A stretch of 33,585 bases of DNA, taken from positions 1 through 33,585 of the forward strand of contig NAVB01001008.1 in the NCBI GenBank assembly GCA_002179805.1, written 5' to 3'. Shown here in pieces: positions 24,787-33,585 of this stretch. The notes beneath the pieces were generated by a model, which saw only the letters and a list, made by a program, of their open reading frames with translations, searched no databases and was not told the DNA's origin. Source of the stretch: Acanthamoeba lenticulata. Its lineage: Eukaryota; Discosea; Longamoebia; Acanthamoebidae. The position numbers and the translations under genes are program-made. Each line of letters starts with the position of its first letter. The stretch's first letter is position 1.

Positions 24787-27700
24787 CTAGACATCACGTT
24801 CGTGGGGCGCCTTGTACTCCAGGTCAAGAGCCCTGCGCCGAGTTTTCTGTATTATTAGGGAGTGGTAATGGAGAATCGGGAAAAGGTGCACGTACTTAAA
24901 GACGTCCTCTTCGACAAGGAGGCCTGGAATGGGCTCTCCTTTAATTTCTTCGGTGTAGCGCGGGCGTAGGTCCTTCTCGCTCAAGCTGAGCCAGTTGCGC
25001 CGCGCCCACAGTCGCATCGACCGGTTGAAGTGGTCCGAGCCAGTAAAATAAAGGAGAGCACAGGCCCAGCTCTCACGTGGAATGATGCGAAGATCAATCC
25101 GCCGATGAACAGCACCATCGTGCAGGCGGCACACGCCCATATACACGTCTCCCTGGGTGCGTGCAGCGTGTGCTTAGAGAATGGTCAAGCCAAGAGAGTA
25201 CCACTACCTTCTTGCTGTGGGCGAGGTCGTCCGTGAGGAAACCCGATCTGTGGAGGGCGCTCACGAGTTGGTCGAGCACGCCATCGAGTGGAGCTGCCTG
25301 CTGGTGGGTAATGAGGATATCAATGTCACCACAGTCTGGCTTGCCCCGGCGGTAGGAGCCACATGTGACGGCCTTGAGGTGGGGTGAGATGGCCTTGGCC
25401 GCGTGCTTGACGTGCTTCTCCAACAGCCGCACCTCCTCTCGCGGAATGCGCTGCTGGAACTCCTGTTCGTGATTATGATGTTTCGGCCAGCCCACGTAAG
25501 TCAATAGCGCCCAAACCAGTTCATCTTAGCGAGTGTCACGTACGTAGTAGTGTCGGAGACCCACCTTCTGTGGCCGCGAGAGCTTGGCTCGATGGGTCAA
25601 GTCATCCAGCGTGCGGAAGCCCTGTCCAGCAGCGACGTTGTTAGTCCAACGACAACAGTGCTCTGAATTGTATTACGCACCTGAGCATACCACTTCTTGA
25701 CGGTTTCCGGGCCTGCGCCCCAGATCTTGGAGAACAGAGCCATGGCCTCAGCGAGCTCGTCAGTGGCCTCGGCCTTGCGCAGGCGGCCTGTTTCAATGAT
25801 CTCGCCAATCTGCACGCGCTCGCTCTCATGAGAATGGAAAGAACAAGGTCTCCTCGCTTTACCACCCAGATAGAGTGCTGCGCGCGCACCTTCTCGGCGA
25901 TGCTCTTGCCAACTCCACGGACCTTGAGCGCCTCGGCAGCGGTGTGAATAGGCTTCGGGTGAGCCTTGAGTGCAGCGACCGCCTTCCTGTAGGCGAAGCT
26001 GCGCCACTTGTCGCTGACGAGCCACCAGGTCCCTCTAGTGAGTACGCCAACCGCATTAGTATTCAACCTGACGATGCACATACCCACTAGCGTCACACTT
26101 CTTCTGCATCACTTCCAAGATGTCGGTGATCGCTTGATTGTGGTTCGTCCTCACTTGATTTGGGGGGAGGACTGATCAGAGAGCGCATGAGCATGAGAGT
26201 GGCCGTGATGAGTGAGTACCAGGGGTTTTATCTGGAGACTGCTGGCACGCAAAGAATCGCTTCCGCTGCTGTAGACGCCTGGTAATTCCCATCACACACG
26301 GCCAATGATCAAGTTGGATTAGAGGCAAACCAAGACGACAGCAAATCAGCACAGGTCGCACTTGTTGGCAGGCGAAAAGGTGCCGAGTGAGAACTGACTG
26401 AGGGACTCCGATCCCTTGACGTTATCAGCGTTCTATACAACTTGCATGATGAGTGGCAATACAAGGTGCAGAAGTGACTCTATGTAGAGCAGACCTTTTT
26501 GCCGCTGGTGCGGAGTGCGGAGCAATCTGGGTCGAGCATCAGATGCTGGCTGAAGTCCTCCTCGCTCTCGCTCCCGCTGGCGCCCTTCCCTTGACCGCGA
26601 CATCGGTCATGATCGTCGGAGGCGTCGGGAGTGGCCTCGGGACCGTAGAGCTGCGAAAACGACTCAAAGATCTCACGCTCCGGCGAGTCGCGCACAGGAG
26701 ACAGAGAGGATGACGACGTGGTAGGCAACGCGAGTATGAGATCGGTGCCATCATCTTCGCCAGTTGCAGTATGGCCAGAGCCGCGGCCTGAGGTTCCATG
26801 TTGCCGATCGGCGGCGGCAAGCAGAACAGTGCGACTGTCCGGCCTCTTGGACGCTGGCGGCTGGTGGCCCTCTGTCCTGAAGAGAGCGTGAAAGAGAGGA
26901 TCGCGCTTCATGTCCTTCTTGCCCTCTTTATCTCTGGAAATGCTCGAGAGAAACTGTTCACGGTCATCGTCCTCGTCGTCGGTCAGTCTTTTTTCGGTAA
27001 GTGCCAGCTCGCTATTGTTGGACTCAGCCGTGTCGTCCATTGGCAGGGGCGAGTCGTCCGAAAGAGAAAGAGACGAGTCGGCGAGGAACACGGAGAACTT
27101 CTCCCTTTTCCGTGGCGGTGAAGACTCTCCGCTGCCAGCTTCCTGGCCGTCATCATCGCTGTCGTCCGTGTCCTCGCTGTCCTCATAACGGAGCCAGTTG
27201 TTTTCGAGCTTGAAAACGTTGAACCGCGGGTTTGAGCGCTGCCGTTTAAGCCGAGGCTTTGCTTCCGTTGTATTTGCGGTAGGAGTCGTGGTCGTCGAAG
27301 TGGCGGAGGTGGCAAGTTCAGTGCGCTGGGGCTTGAGTGGCGCCTGTGCGCTGCGAAGCCCGTAATACTGTAGCTCTTCATCCACTTCTGTATCTTCATC
27401 AGTGTCGCTGACTGCTTCGTGCCGTCGGCCAGGCAGAACATCCGCCTCTTGGCTGTCAGGACTATCGTTGTCCTCGTGGCTCCACTCTTCAGGCCGCCAG
27501 TCAAACGAGGGCGATGGCGAGAGTTGAGGTTCGGCTTTGACGCCCCGGGTCGGGCCTTTGACGGACAACGAGCTCGAGACAGACGAGGAAGAGGATCGCG
27601 TGGGGCTACTTCGTGCAGAGGTGCGGACCTCCGTTTTGGCATGCAATGCTGCGAGGAACGCAGCTGAAGGCGAGGAGAAGCCACTTACAGTGGCTGCGGA

Positions 27701-28383
27701 AGCTCCCACGGACGACGAAAATGGGAGTGAAGAAGAGTCTGTGGGTGCGCTGATAGCCGCGGTGAGGGACGGAGAGGGAGGTGGTGGCAGCAGCGCGAAC
27801 TCTTTGGCAGAAAAGCACTTCTTCCACCGAAGAGATTCTGTGAGCCACTCGAGGGTATGCACGCGACAATGAACCTGCTTGTTCGCAAAGCAGTCGCTCA
27901 GCGCATACGAGAGGGACATGCATGGCGATAACAACAACAAAAGTGACCAGCAGTGGAGAGACACAGCACTCGTACAGGTAGTTCAGTCTGATTGAGCTGA
28001 CGCAGAAGGTCTGCATAGTTTAGCTTGGTCACGACCACAGTCACCTGTGGGTTCCAAGAAGTGGCTACGCTGCCGCCTGTGAAATACACATCCATCACCT
28101 TTCATTGGTCCTGTGCTGTAGCGGGTGGTGCCGTCAAAGAAGGAGAAGGGCCGTTACCTTTGTCCTGAATGCGCTCACACAGCACGTTGAACTGCACCCC
28201 ACCGATGCCGCGTCGAATGAGAAGGATAGTGAGCCCTGCAAAGAAGCGTGCGTTGCCGGTAGCAGTTGTGGCCGTCTCTTTGCGTTGCCCCAACGCCGCG
28301 GACTGGGACGGCACACGAGAAAGGCGGTGCTTGCTGCCGACTGCCGCGAAGATGTCACGATTGGATTTTTGCTTCACCAACAT
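24787..28383 (-). CDS. POLL: DNA polymerase lambda (family X), BRCT plus catalytic core
   Basis: Minus-strand multi-exon gene. The start is taken at ATG 28383 (MLVKQKSNRDIF), and the stop is TAG at 24787-24789. The N-terminal BRCT domain is built from FAGLTILLI...GVQFNVLCERIQDKG joined to GSVATSWNPQVTVVVTKL and VHCRVHTLEWLTESLRWKK. A long Ser/Thr/acidic linker occupies most of 26490-27800. The 8-kDa dRP-lyase domain has the helix-hairpin-helix VRGVGKSIAEK, ending in the family's lyase lysine. The polymerase core has IWGAGPETVKKWY, CGSYRRGK, catalytic aspartates GDIDILI and RRIDLRI, and ALLYFTGSDHFNRSMR. It ends EYKAPHERDV, like human Pol lambda. Family role: gap filling in base excision repair and non-homologous end joining. 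Pol beta is excluded by the BRCT domain, and TdT/Pol mu are less similar. The 3' end nearly abuts the opposite-strand tRNA-Leu. Confidence 0.92.
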
Positions 28384-28522
28384 GTTTGTGGCCAACGCAA
28401 GTTGCCAGAAATCAAATCTGTCCAATTTCACCTTCTTATGTGATGAAACTCTGTTTCGTTTCGACCGTTTACGACGACGAAAAAAGAGCGGGAAAATGTA
28501 AGCCCGACAATCCCACACGGAG

Positions 28523-28789
28523 ATGGCCAGTGGTTTCTATGACACTCCCGAGCAGATTTCGGAGCTCCGTATTTTCTCGGCCCGATTCGAATTCTTGAAC
28601 TCAAGAACAAGCGAAACATCCAACAATTCAATTAACAGAAGGAAGACGCACATCGACAAGGAGCGGAGTGTATTAGACTGGTTTAGCTTCACTGGCCTAA
28701 GGGGGACCGCGGCGGAGCTTATTAAGTTTACATCGAACGGGGATAATTATCTTGAGCTAGTGCAGCTTTTTAGGTTGCATCCCCGGTAA
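28523..28789 (+). CDS. Possible small ORF (88 aa) in the Pol lambda / kinase divergent region
   Basis: Open from ATG 28523 to 28789 (MASGFYDTPEQISE to LFRLHPR). Codon use is much more AT-rich than in neighbouring genes, and no motif is recognised. It may be non-coding, a decayed gene piece, or part of the 5' UTR of the kinase mRNA. Confidence 0.2.
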   Translation: MASGFYDTPEQISELRIFSARFEFLNSRTSETSNNSINRRKTHIDKERSVLDWFSFTGLRGTAAELIKFTSNGDNYLELVQLFRLHPR

Positions 28790-28843
28790 GCATCAGCTTT
28801 ATCTCTGCCACCCAGGGTTTAGATTAGGATTCAAGTCCGCAAT

Positions 28844-30487
28844 ATGGCAAAGCAAGTGGGCGACTACATTGTCGATGAGAGAAACATTCTTGGTCAGGGT
28901 TCCGATGGAACAGTGTTTCTTGGTCGGTGCAAGTACTCGAACCAACAGGCACGCCCCCCCCCCTCTCCTCTCTTCTTTCCCTCCTTTTTCTTGCGTGCAT
29001 TCGAAATGGTGATGAGTTGCAAGCGGCGCCTTTTTCGTAGCTCTTCATCTTATCTGCCTGTGACGCGCCTGTTGTTTCCGCAGGTGGCGGTGAAGAGGAT
29101 AAACAAATCTCTGCTGTCAGAACGAGCACGAAACCACCTCGCGACGGAGATACGAGTACTGAAGTCACTCAACCACTCCAACATCATTAAGCTGCGCGAC
29201 GCCATCGACGATGTGCGCACACAGGAGACACACCTCATCATGGTACCGTACACCTCTGCAAGGCCTCCACCAACGCCTTGGCTCCTTTCCTCTGCTGACA
29301 TGGAACGGCCATCGCGACAGGAACATGTGCCCGGGTGCGACCTCTACGACTACATGGAGCAGCGCGAGGCGTCGCTCACTCTGAGTGAGGTGCGATGGCT
29401 TATGTACCAAGTCGTTAAGGCCGTACACTACTGCCACCAGCACCGCATCGTCCACCACGACCTGTGCCTCGAGGTACTTCAACCCCGAATCCTGTCTCCT
29501 ATTTGTCTTTTGAGTGAAGCGACCAGGCTCACCGTCACTTTCTTTTGTTTTCTCTACCAGAACCTTATGGTCTTCCCCTTGAAGAGCGCTATCGTGACCA
29601 ACATAGACGAGGAGTTTGACTCGGCGGTCGAATATCTATCCAATGTACGTTGTGTCCGTTAGAACTAAAGGATAGTCTGATGATAGTCACGGGCTCACGT
29701 GATGACCTCTTCTTGGCCTCTCTTCCAGTCCTTGCCGGCCAACGCGCAGTTCTGCGCGGTGAAGCTCATCGATTTTGGGTTCTGCGAGGAGGTCCAGCCA
29801 GGCCAGCTCCTCGAGCGCTTCTCTGGCAGCGAGGCTTACGTGGCACCCGGTACTCCTCCTCTGCCCCCTCAAAAGTTGCGATCTCCAACCCAGTGGCTCA
29901 TCTACGTGAGTCGTGCGACACTCCAGAAATACTTGACGGGGAACCGTACGAGGGTCCACCGACGGACGTCTGGTCGCTGGGGGTGGTGCTCTACATCCTC
30001 CTCAAGGGCCGATTTCCCTTCAGCCCAACCGACATTGACGCACACTATGACGAGGCGACGAGCCTCGACTACCTCCTGTCGCTCCTCAGCGAGTTTGATA
30101 ACCCGCGAGAAGCTGACGTACGCTGAGCACATCTTCTCCCCTTCTTCTTCAAGGCGCGATTCTGACCGACGGTCGGTCCACCAACTCTGTTGCAGGTGTA
30201 CGACCTGTTGGCGTCGATGTTCGACTCCGACCCGAAGACGCGGATAGCCTTGCCCGAAATTTTGGTCCACCCCTTCTTCCAGGCCCTTTCCGACGACGAG
30301 AAGAAGATGGTGCGCCCGTGCTCTCCCCTCGTCCTTCCCACTTCTTGCTCCTGGGCTCTTCAAGTCTCACCCGTTCACATTGTGTTGGCAGCTGGCGGAC
30401 GAGGCCAACGTGGAGGACCCCTTTTTCTCGCAGGCGACGACAACGACGACGACCACCGTTGACAAGTCCACGGCGCCCTGCTCCTGA
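28844..30487 (+). CDS. CAMK-like protein kinase with atypical catalytic loop (HHDLC)
   Basis: Multi-exon gene from ATG 28844 (MAKQVGDYIVDERN) to TGA 30485-30487. Kinase motifs in order: glycine loop GQGSDGTVF, VAVKRI lysine, helix-C Glu in LATEIRVL, HHDLCLENL, DFGFCEE, and SEAYVAPEI. Then come TDVWSLGVVLYILLKGRFPF and the C-lobe arginine region DPKTRIALPEILVHPFF. The domain order and the LHPFF-type end resemble CAMK-group kinases (Ser/Thr). Two features are odd. HRDLK reads HHDLC, so the catalytic-loop lysine is replaced by Cys while the catalytic Asp stays. About 35 residues separate the catalytic Asn from DFG, where about 12 is usual. The tail is short and Thr-rich. Activity may be altered; pseudokinase status is not proven, since VAVK, HxD, N and DFG are all present. 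Confidence 0.88.
28949..29083 (+). other. Candidate GC-AG intron in the CAMK-like kinase gene
   Basis: The exon ends CAACAG at 28948, the intron begins GCACGC, runs through a C- and T-rich stretch, and ends CCGCAG at 29083. The join gives CKYSNQ followed by VAVKRI. Nearby GT dinucleotides (for example 28933) break the frame into VAVK. Confidence 0.75.
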
Positions 30488-30805
30488 CGTAAGCTGCGAT
30501 GGACCGCAGGATCTTCTCAACCGCACCCAACGCGTTACTACTGGGGACGCCTGTCTGTGTGCGCCTTTGTGGAGGCAAGGTGTTGGTGAGCGAGCGGGCG
30601 CGGACGTGAGGGAGGGCGCCTCGGCCGCCCGTTTTTGTACATTTGGTGGCGACTTGGACCTGAAGTGGTGTGCGTCGACCACTTAAGGTTCTGCTTTGTT
30701 TTCGAGCTTAAAAGAGCTTTTTTGCTTCCAAAAGGCCAGAAGAAGGTGGACGAGGAGGAGCCCAGATGCTTCCTGTTCGTGCTGCGGCTAAATCACCAGC
30801 AAGCT
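30488..30805. other. Convergent intergenic stretch, kinase and REEP-like genes
   Basis: 318 bp between two converging stop codons; no gene seen. It should hold both 3' UTRs. Confidence 0.5.
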
Positions 30806-31766
30806 TCACTCGAACTTCTTCTCCATCTCGCGAGCGACGCGATCGATGTTGTCTTCGTTGACGACGCTCGTCACGCGCGCCTTGAACGAGTCCATCGCGG
30901 CGCCCACCTGCACGTAGTAGGCCGGGGTGCTGAGATGAGTAACACGAATGATGGAGGGCCAGTGTTAAAAGTCTGGAGGCGCACCTTGTCCTCGAGCTTC
31001 TCGCGTTTGGTCGTGGGCGGCACAAACTTGACGATGGCGTTCTGGTAGAGCACCTTGGCGCCCTGGGCGGCGAGTAAGACATTAGCGTTAGTGATGAGCA
31101 GAACAACAATCAATCGCAGAGGCGGACCACCACGGGGTGTAGCGTACCTGCGTCTGAGGCAAAAAGGCCCACAAGAGGACGGCGAGCTTGATGTAGTGGT
31201 AGAGGGGCAGGTAGTACACAACAGTCCTAGCAAAGATTAAAGAATAAATAAAAATGGGTGGGCAGCAACTTCCGTTTCAAACAGCAGCAGGGGTCAGTAC
31301 TCTTCAACAGTCTCCAGGAGAGCAAAGAGACCAAAGAGAACCCAGTAGGTCAGCCACTGCTCCACCTGTGTTTACCCATCGTCACACGTCGTGTTTGAAT
31401 CGGCGGAAAAGCAATCATCTCGAGGTAAAAACCATACATTGCTCTTAGTATGGGCGGCGTGGATCGACTGCATGGCGGGATAGACGAACGTGGCAACACC
31501 CACAATCAAGGCGATCTGTGGTGGCCAGTGTAGATGGATTGAGCAGCTCAATCAAAGTTACGTTGGTCAGAAAGGGGCGAAAGATCAACGATCGAAGAAG
31601 AAGTGAATACCCCGAGTGAGAGCCAGAGGAAGATGGCGACAATGGCAGCGGCACCAGCAGCCAAATAGACCTTTGGCACCCCGGTCCTCTGCTCAGCAAC
31701 GCGGGCGAGCTCATACTTGTTGAGTTCCTTCTCCAGCTGCTTCTGGATGGCCACCAGGTGCTCCAT
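30806..31766 (-). CDS. REEP5/Yop1/HVA22 family ER-shaping membrane protein
   Basis: Minus-strand gene from ATG 31766 (MEHLVAIQKQLEKEL) to the stop at 30806-30808, with about five introns. It has a short soluble N-terminus. Hydrophobic segments follow: VYLAAGAAAIVAIFLWLSLG; IALIVGVATFVYPAMQSI; the family signature QWLTYWVLFGLFALLE; then VYYLPLYHYIKLAVLLWAFLPQTQGAKVLYQ. The C-terminal amphipathic part ends REMEKKFE. REEP5/Yop1 proteins insert hairpins into ER tubules and stabilise curvature. The length and motif order fit REEP5/6 better than REEP1-4, which lack the first segment. It is divergent from the CLC gene, 241 bp apart. Confidence 0.9.
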
Positions 31767-32007
31767 TTCTACTGCTCACACGTCGTTCTCCGCACAGAAG
31801 CGCCGGGCTCAGGCAGGACGTACGTAGATTTTCTTTTTCTTTTTTTTTTTTTTTCAGAAAGAAAAGCAGAGAGGCCTTGACGTCGCTACTTCGGACTAGT
31901 CTGGCTACTGGAGATCCTCTTGCTCCTCTTACACGCCTCCTCCCCGGTCTGTTTAATCGTACCGCGAAACCGAAGACTGGAGACGCGTCTTTGATTTTCG
32001 AAAAAAC
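31767..32007. promoter_or_regulatory. Divergent region between REEP-like and CLC genes
   Basis: 241 bp holding both promoters. A T-rich tract at about 31830-31856, broken by single C bases, is the most striking element. Confidence 0.5.
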
Positions 32008-33585
32008 ATGCTGGCAAGTGAATCCAATGATGAAGCACCGCTGCTTCGTTCGCCCTCGACCAGCAGCATCAACGGCGACGATTCTCCTGTGGTGTGTCCT
32101 CTTCTCTTTGCAATTCACCTTCACCACAACACAATCTCCCATCTTTGCACGTGACTACTGTTGTGCGCCTTATGCGAGTCTGGCGTTAACGCAAACGCGC
32201 TGCACTACAAAGGTGGACGCATTGTTGGCCGGCAGCCTCAGCAGTGCTGCTGCTCCGCTCTCAGGAACGGACGAGGTCTATGAAGTGCCCGCCACCCTCC
32301 TCCCTACCTCGCCTCGCCGAAGCATCGGTGCTGGTGTCCGTGGGATCGACGTCGAGAATGGCGAGGCAGAGCAGCTCATCGTGGCCCGACGAGCGCTGAC
32401 GCGCAGCGGCGACGGTGCCAGCGACAGTGATGGCAGCGAAAGCAGCGCCATTGAAATGAACGAGCTGCGACCTCGCACCCGCAACAGCTCTGTACGCTTG
32501 TTTATGACCTTCTCCAGCCCACGTGTGTGTTTCGTAACGAGTGGCACTCACACCTGTGTTCTTTAAATTGGACAGTCGAACTCGAACCCGAATCTGGCGA
32601 CGCTGACGCGTGAGTGGTCAAAGAACGTGTTCACCGACGGTGAACTCAATTGCTACTCGTCGGTCTACGCCGACGGCGACAGCATCGGTGCGGCCCCTTC
32701 CCCGTCCGTCCATTCCTGACTTGGAATACGCATGCTTACATCATGCTTACATCATGGGGTGATTGTGTGTCCAGACTGGATGCGAGAATCAATCGTCAAT
32801 GGGCGGGATCGCGCGCGGCATGCTCAGCTGCCGGTACGTTGAATATGAAACTCTACTTGCGGGTGATGTTTCCACGACACTGCAACTCATCAGCTGACCC
32901 CATTCGTGCTTGTATATGTTGTGCGTATGACGAGCGTAGAAGGACTTCATGAACACCATGCGCAAGCTTTTTTACCGAACGCAAGGCTGGATCTTCATCG
33001 TGCTCGTAGGTATGAGAGGAAGCTCGTTTTCAACTTTATTGCCCGGATTGGAGACCCGCGACTTAATCTTCCCCGGTGGCTCAACAGGTGTGACAACGGG
33101 TCTGCTGGGGGCCATCATCGAGATGGGGGTCAATTTCTTCACGGGCACCAAGTTTGGCTTTTGCACCACGGACTGGTGGCTCACCGAGCACATCTGCTGC
33201 GTCGACCCCCGTACGTCATTTTTTCCCCATTATTTACTCCGCACCACGAGTGCTCATCATGGTCGTGAACGATGGGACAGGCTCGTGTGCGTGGCGAGAG
33301 TGGTCACACACGCTCGGCATCCCGGCGGGCCCGCTCACCTATTTATTTTCCATGTTTATCTACACCATCATGGCCGTGCGTCCTCCTCTCCTTGCCTTAC
33401 CTGTTGCTTTGTACTTGTGTGTGGAGACTTCCCACCACAACTTTTGAAGGATGCTCAACAATAATAACAACAACTATTGTGGCTGTCAATGAGCAGACGA
33501 CGTACGCCGGGCTGGCAGGATGGCTCACCTTCAGCCTCTGCAAATGGGCAGCCGGGTCAGGCATCACGGAGGTGCCGGGCTCCCC
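32008..33585 (+). CDS. CLC chloride channel/transporter, endosomal type (3' partial)
   Basis: Starts at ATG 32008 (MLASESNDEAPLLRSPSTSS) and runs off the right edge, with several introns. The cytosolic N-terminus carries an acidic dileucine DEAPLL, a typical endosome/lysosome sorting signal. It continues through a Ser/Asp-rich region to SIDWMRE, the conserved CLC start motif, and FMNTMRKLFYRTQGWIFIVLVGVTTGLLGAIIEMGVNFF (first membrane helices). A Cys-containing lumenal loop follows (TKFGFCTTDWWLTEHICCVD; CAWREWS). The second membrane region leads into GWLTFSLCKWAAGSGITEV, the position of the anion selectivity motif GSGIPE. Closest in layout to the CLC-3/4/5 and yeast Gef1 group of Cl-/H+ exchangers. 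The gating glutamate and CBS domains would lie beyond the window. A GTGCCG after GAG near the end may be an intron donor. Confidence 0.88.

Noticed and set aside
26480..27964. Long minus-strand frame read as a separate secreted protein (hydrophobic MSLHCWSLLLLLSPCMSL start)
   Set aside because: The hydrophobic start lies in intron sequence. The true coding part begins at VHCRVHTLEWL, which completes the Pol lambda BRCT domain, and the rest is its linker.

Overview
The window looks like nuclear DNA of a free-living amoebozoan, most likely Acanthamoeba or a close relative. Coding exons are GC-rich. They are broken by many short, AT- or pyrimidine-rich introns, usually with GTACG or GTGCG donors. 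Intergenic gaps are only tens to a few hundred bases. The gene repertoire is typically amoebozoan: a Roco GTPase-kinase, a Sla2/HIP1 protein and a lone CAMK-like kinase. Species is inferred; no rRNA or organelle marker is present.

Layout. 1-5608 (+): 3' part of a Roco protein (LRR, Roc GTPase, COR, kinase), open at the left edge. 5728-6938 (+): unrecognised protein of about 235 aa. 7186-8776 and 10700-12274 (+): two tandem importin-alpha-like ARM proteins, both lacking the N-terminal importin-beta-binding (IBB) domain. Two small head-to-head orphan genes lie between them (9175-9486 -, 9627-10121 +). 12333-16741 (-): NVL/Rix7-type double AAA ATPase. 17120-22068 (+): Sla2/HIP1 endocytic adaptor (ANTH, coiled coil, I/LWEQ) containing a clear U12-type AT-AC intron. 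22175-23926 (+): intronless type II membrane protein with a PC-esterase/TBL-like GDS domain. 24143-24214 and 24628-24709 (+): tRNA-Glu(CTC) and tRNA-Leu(AAG). 24787-28383 (-): DNA polymerase lambda with an N-terminal BRCT domain. 28844-30487 (+): CAMK-like kinase with an altered catalytic loop. 30806-31766 (-): REEP5/Yop1-type ER-shaping protein. 32008-end (+): CLC chloride channel/transporter, open at the right edge.

The genes do not form one pathway. They are neighbouring housekeeping and signalling genes in a compact genome with several divergent pairs (NVL/Sla2, Pol lambda/kinase, REEP/CLC) and convergent pairs (importin copy 2/NVL, kinase/REEP). The best leads are the IBB-less importin pair with a gene-conversion-like tract, the AT-AC intron, three candidate GC-AG introns sharing one donor, the HHDLC kinase loop, and the GSGIT variant of the CLC selectivity motif. 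Exon boundaries were placed by eye from splice dinucleotides, reading frame and family similarity.
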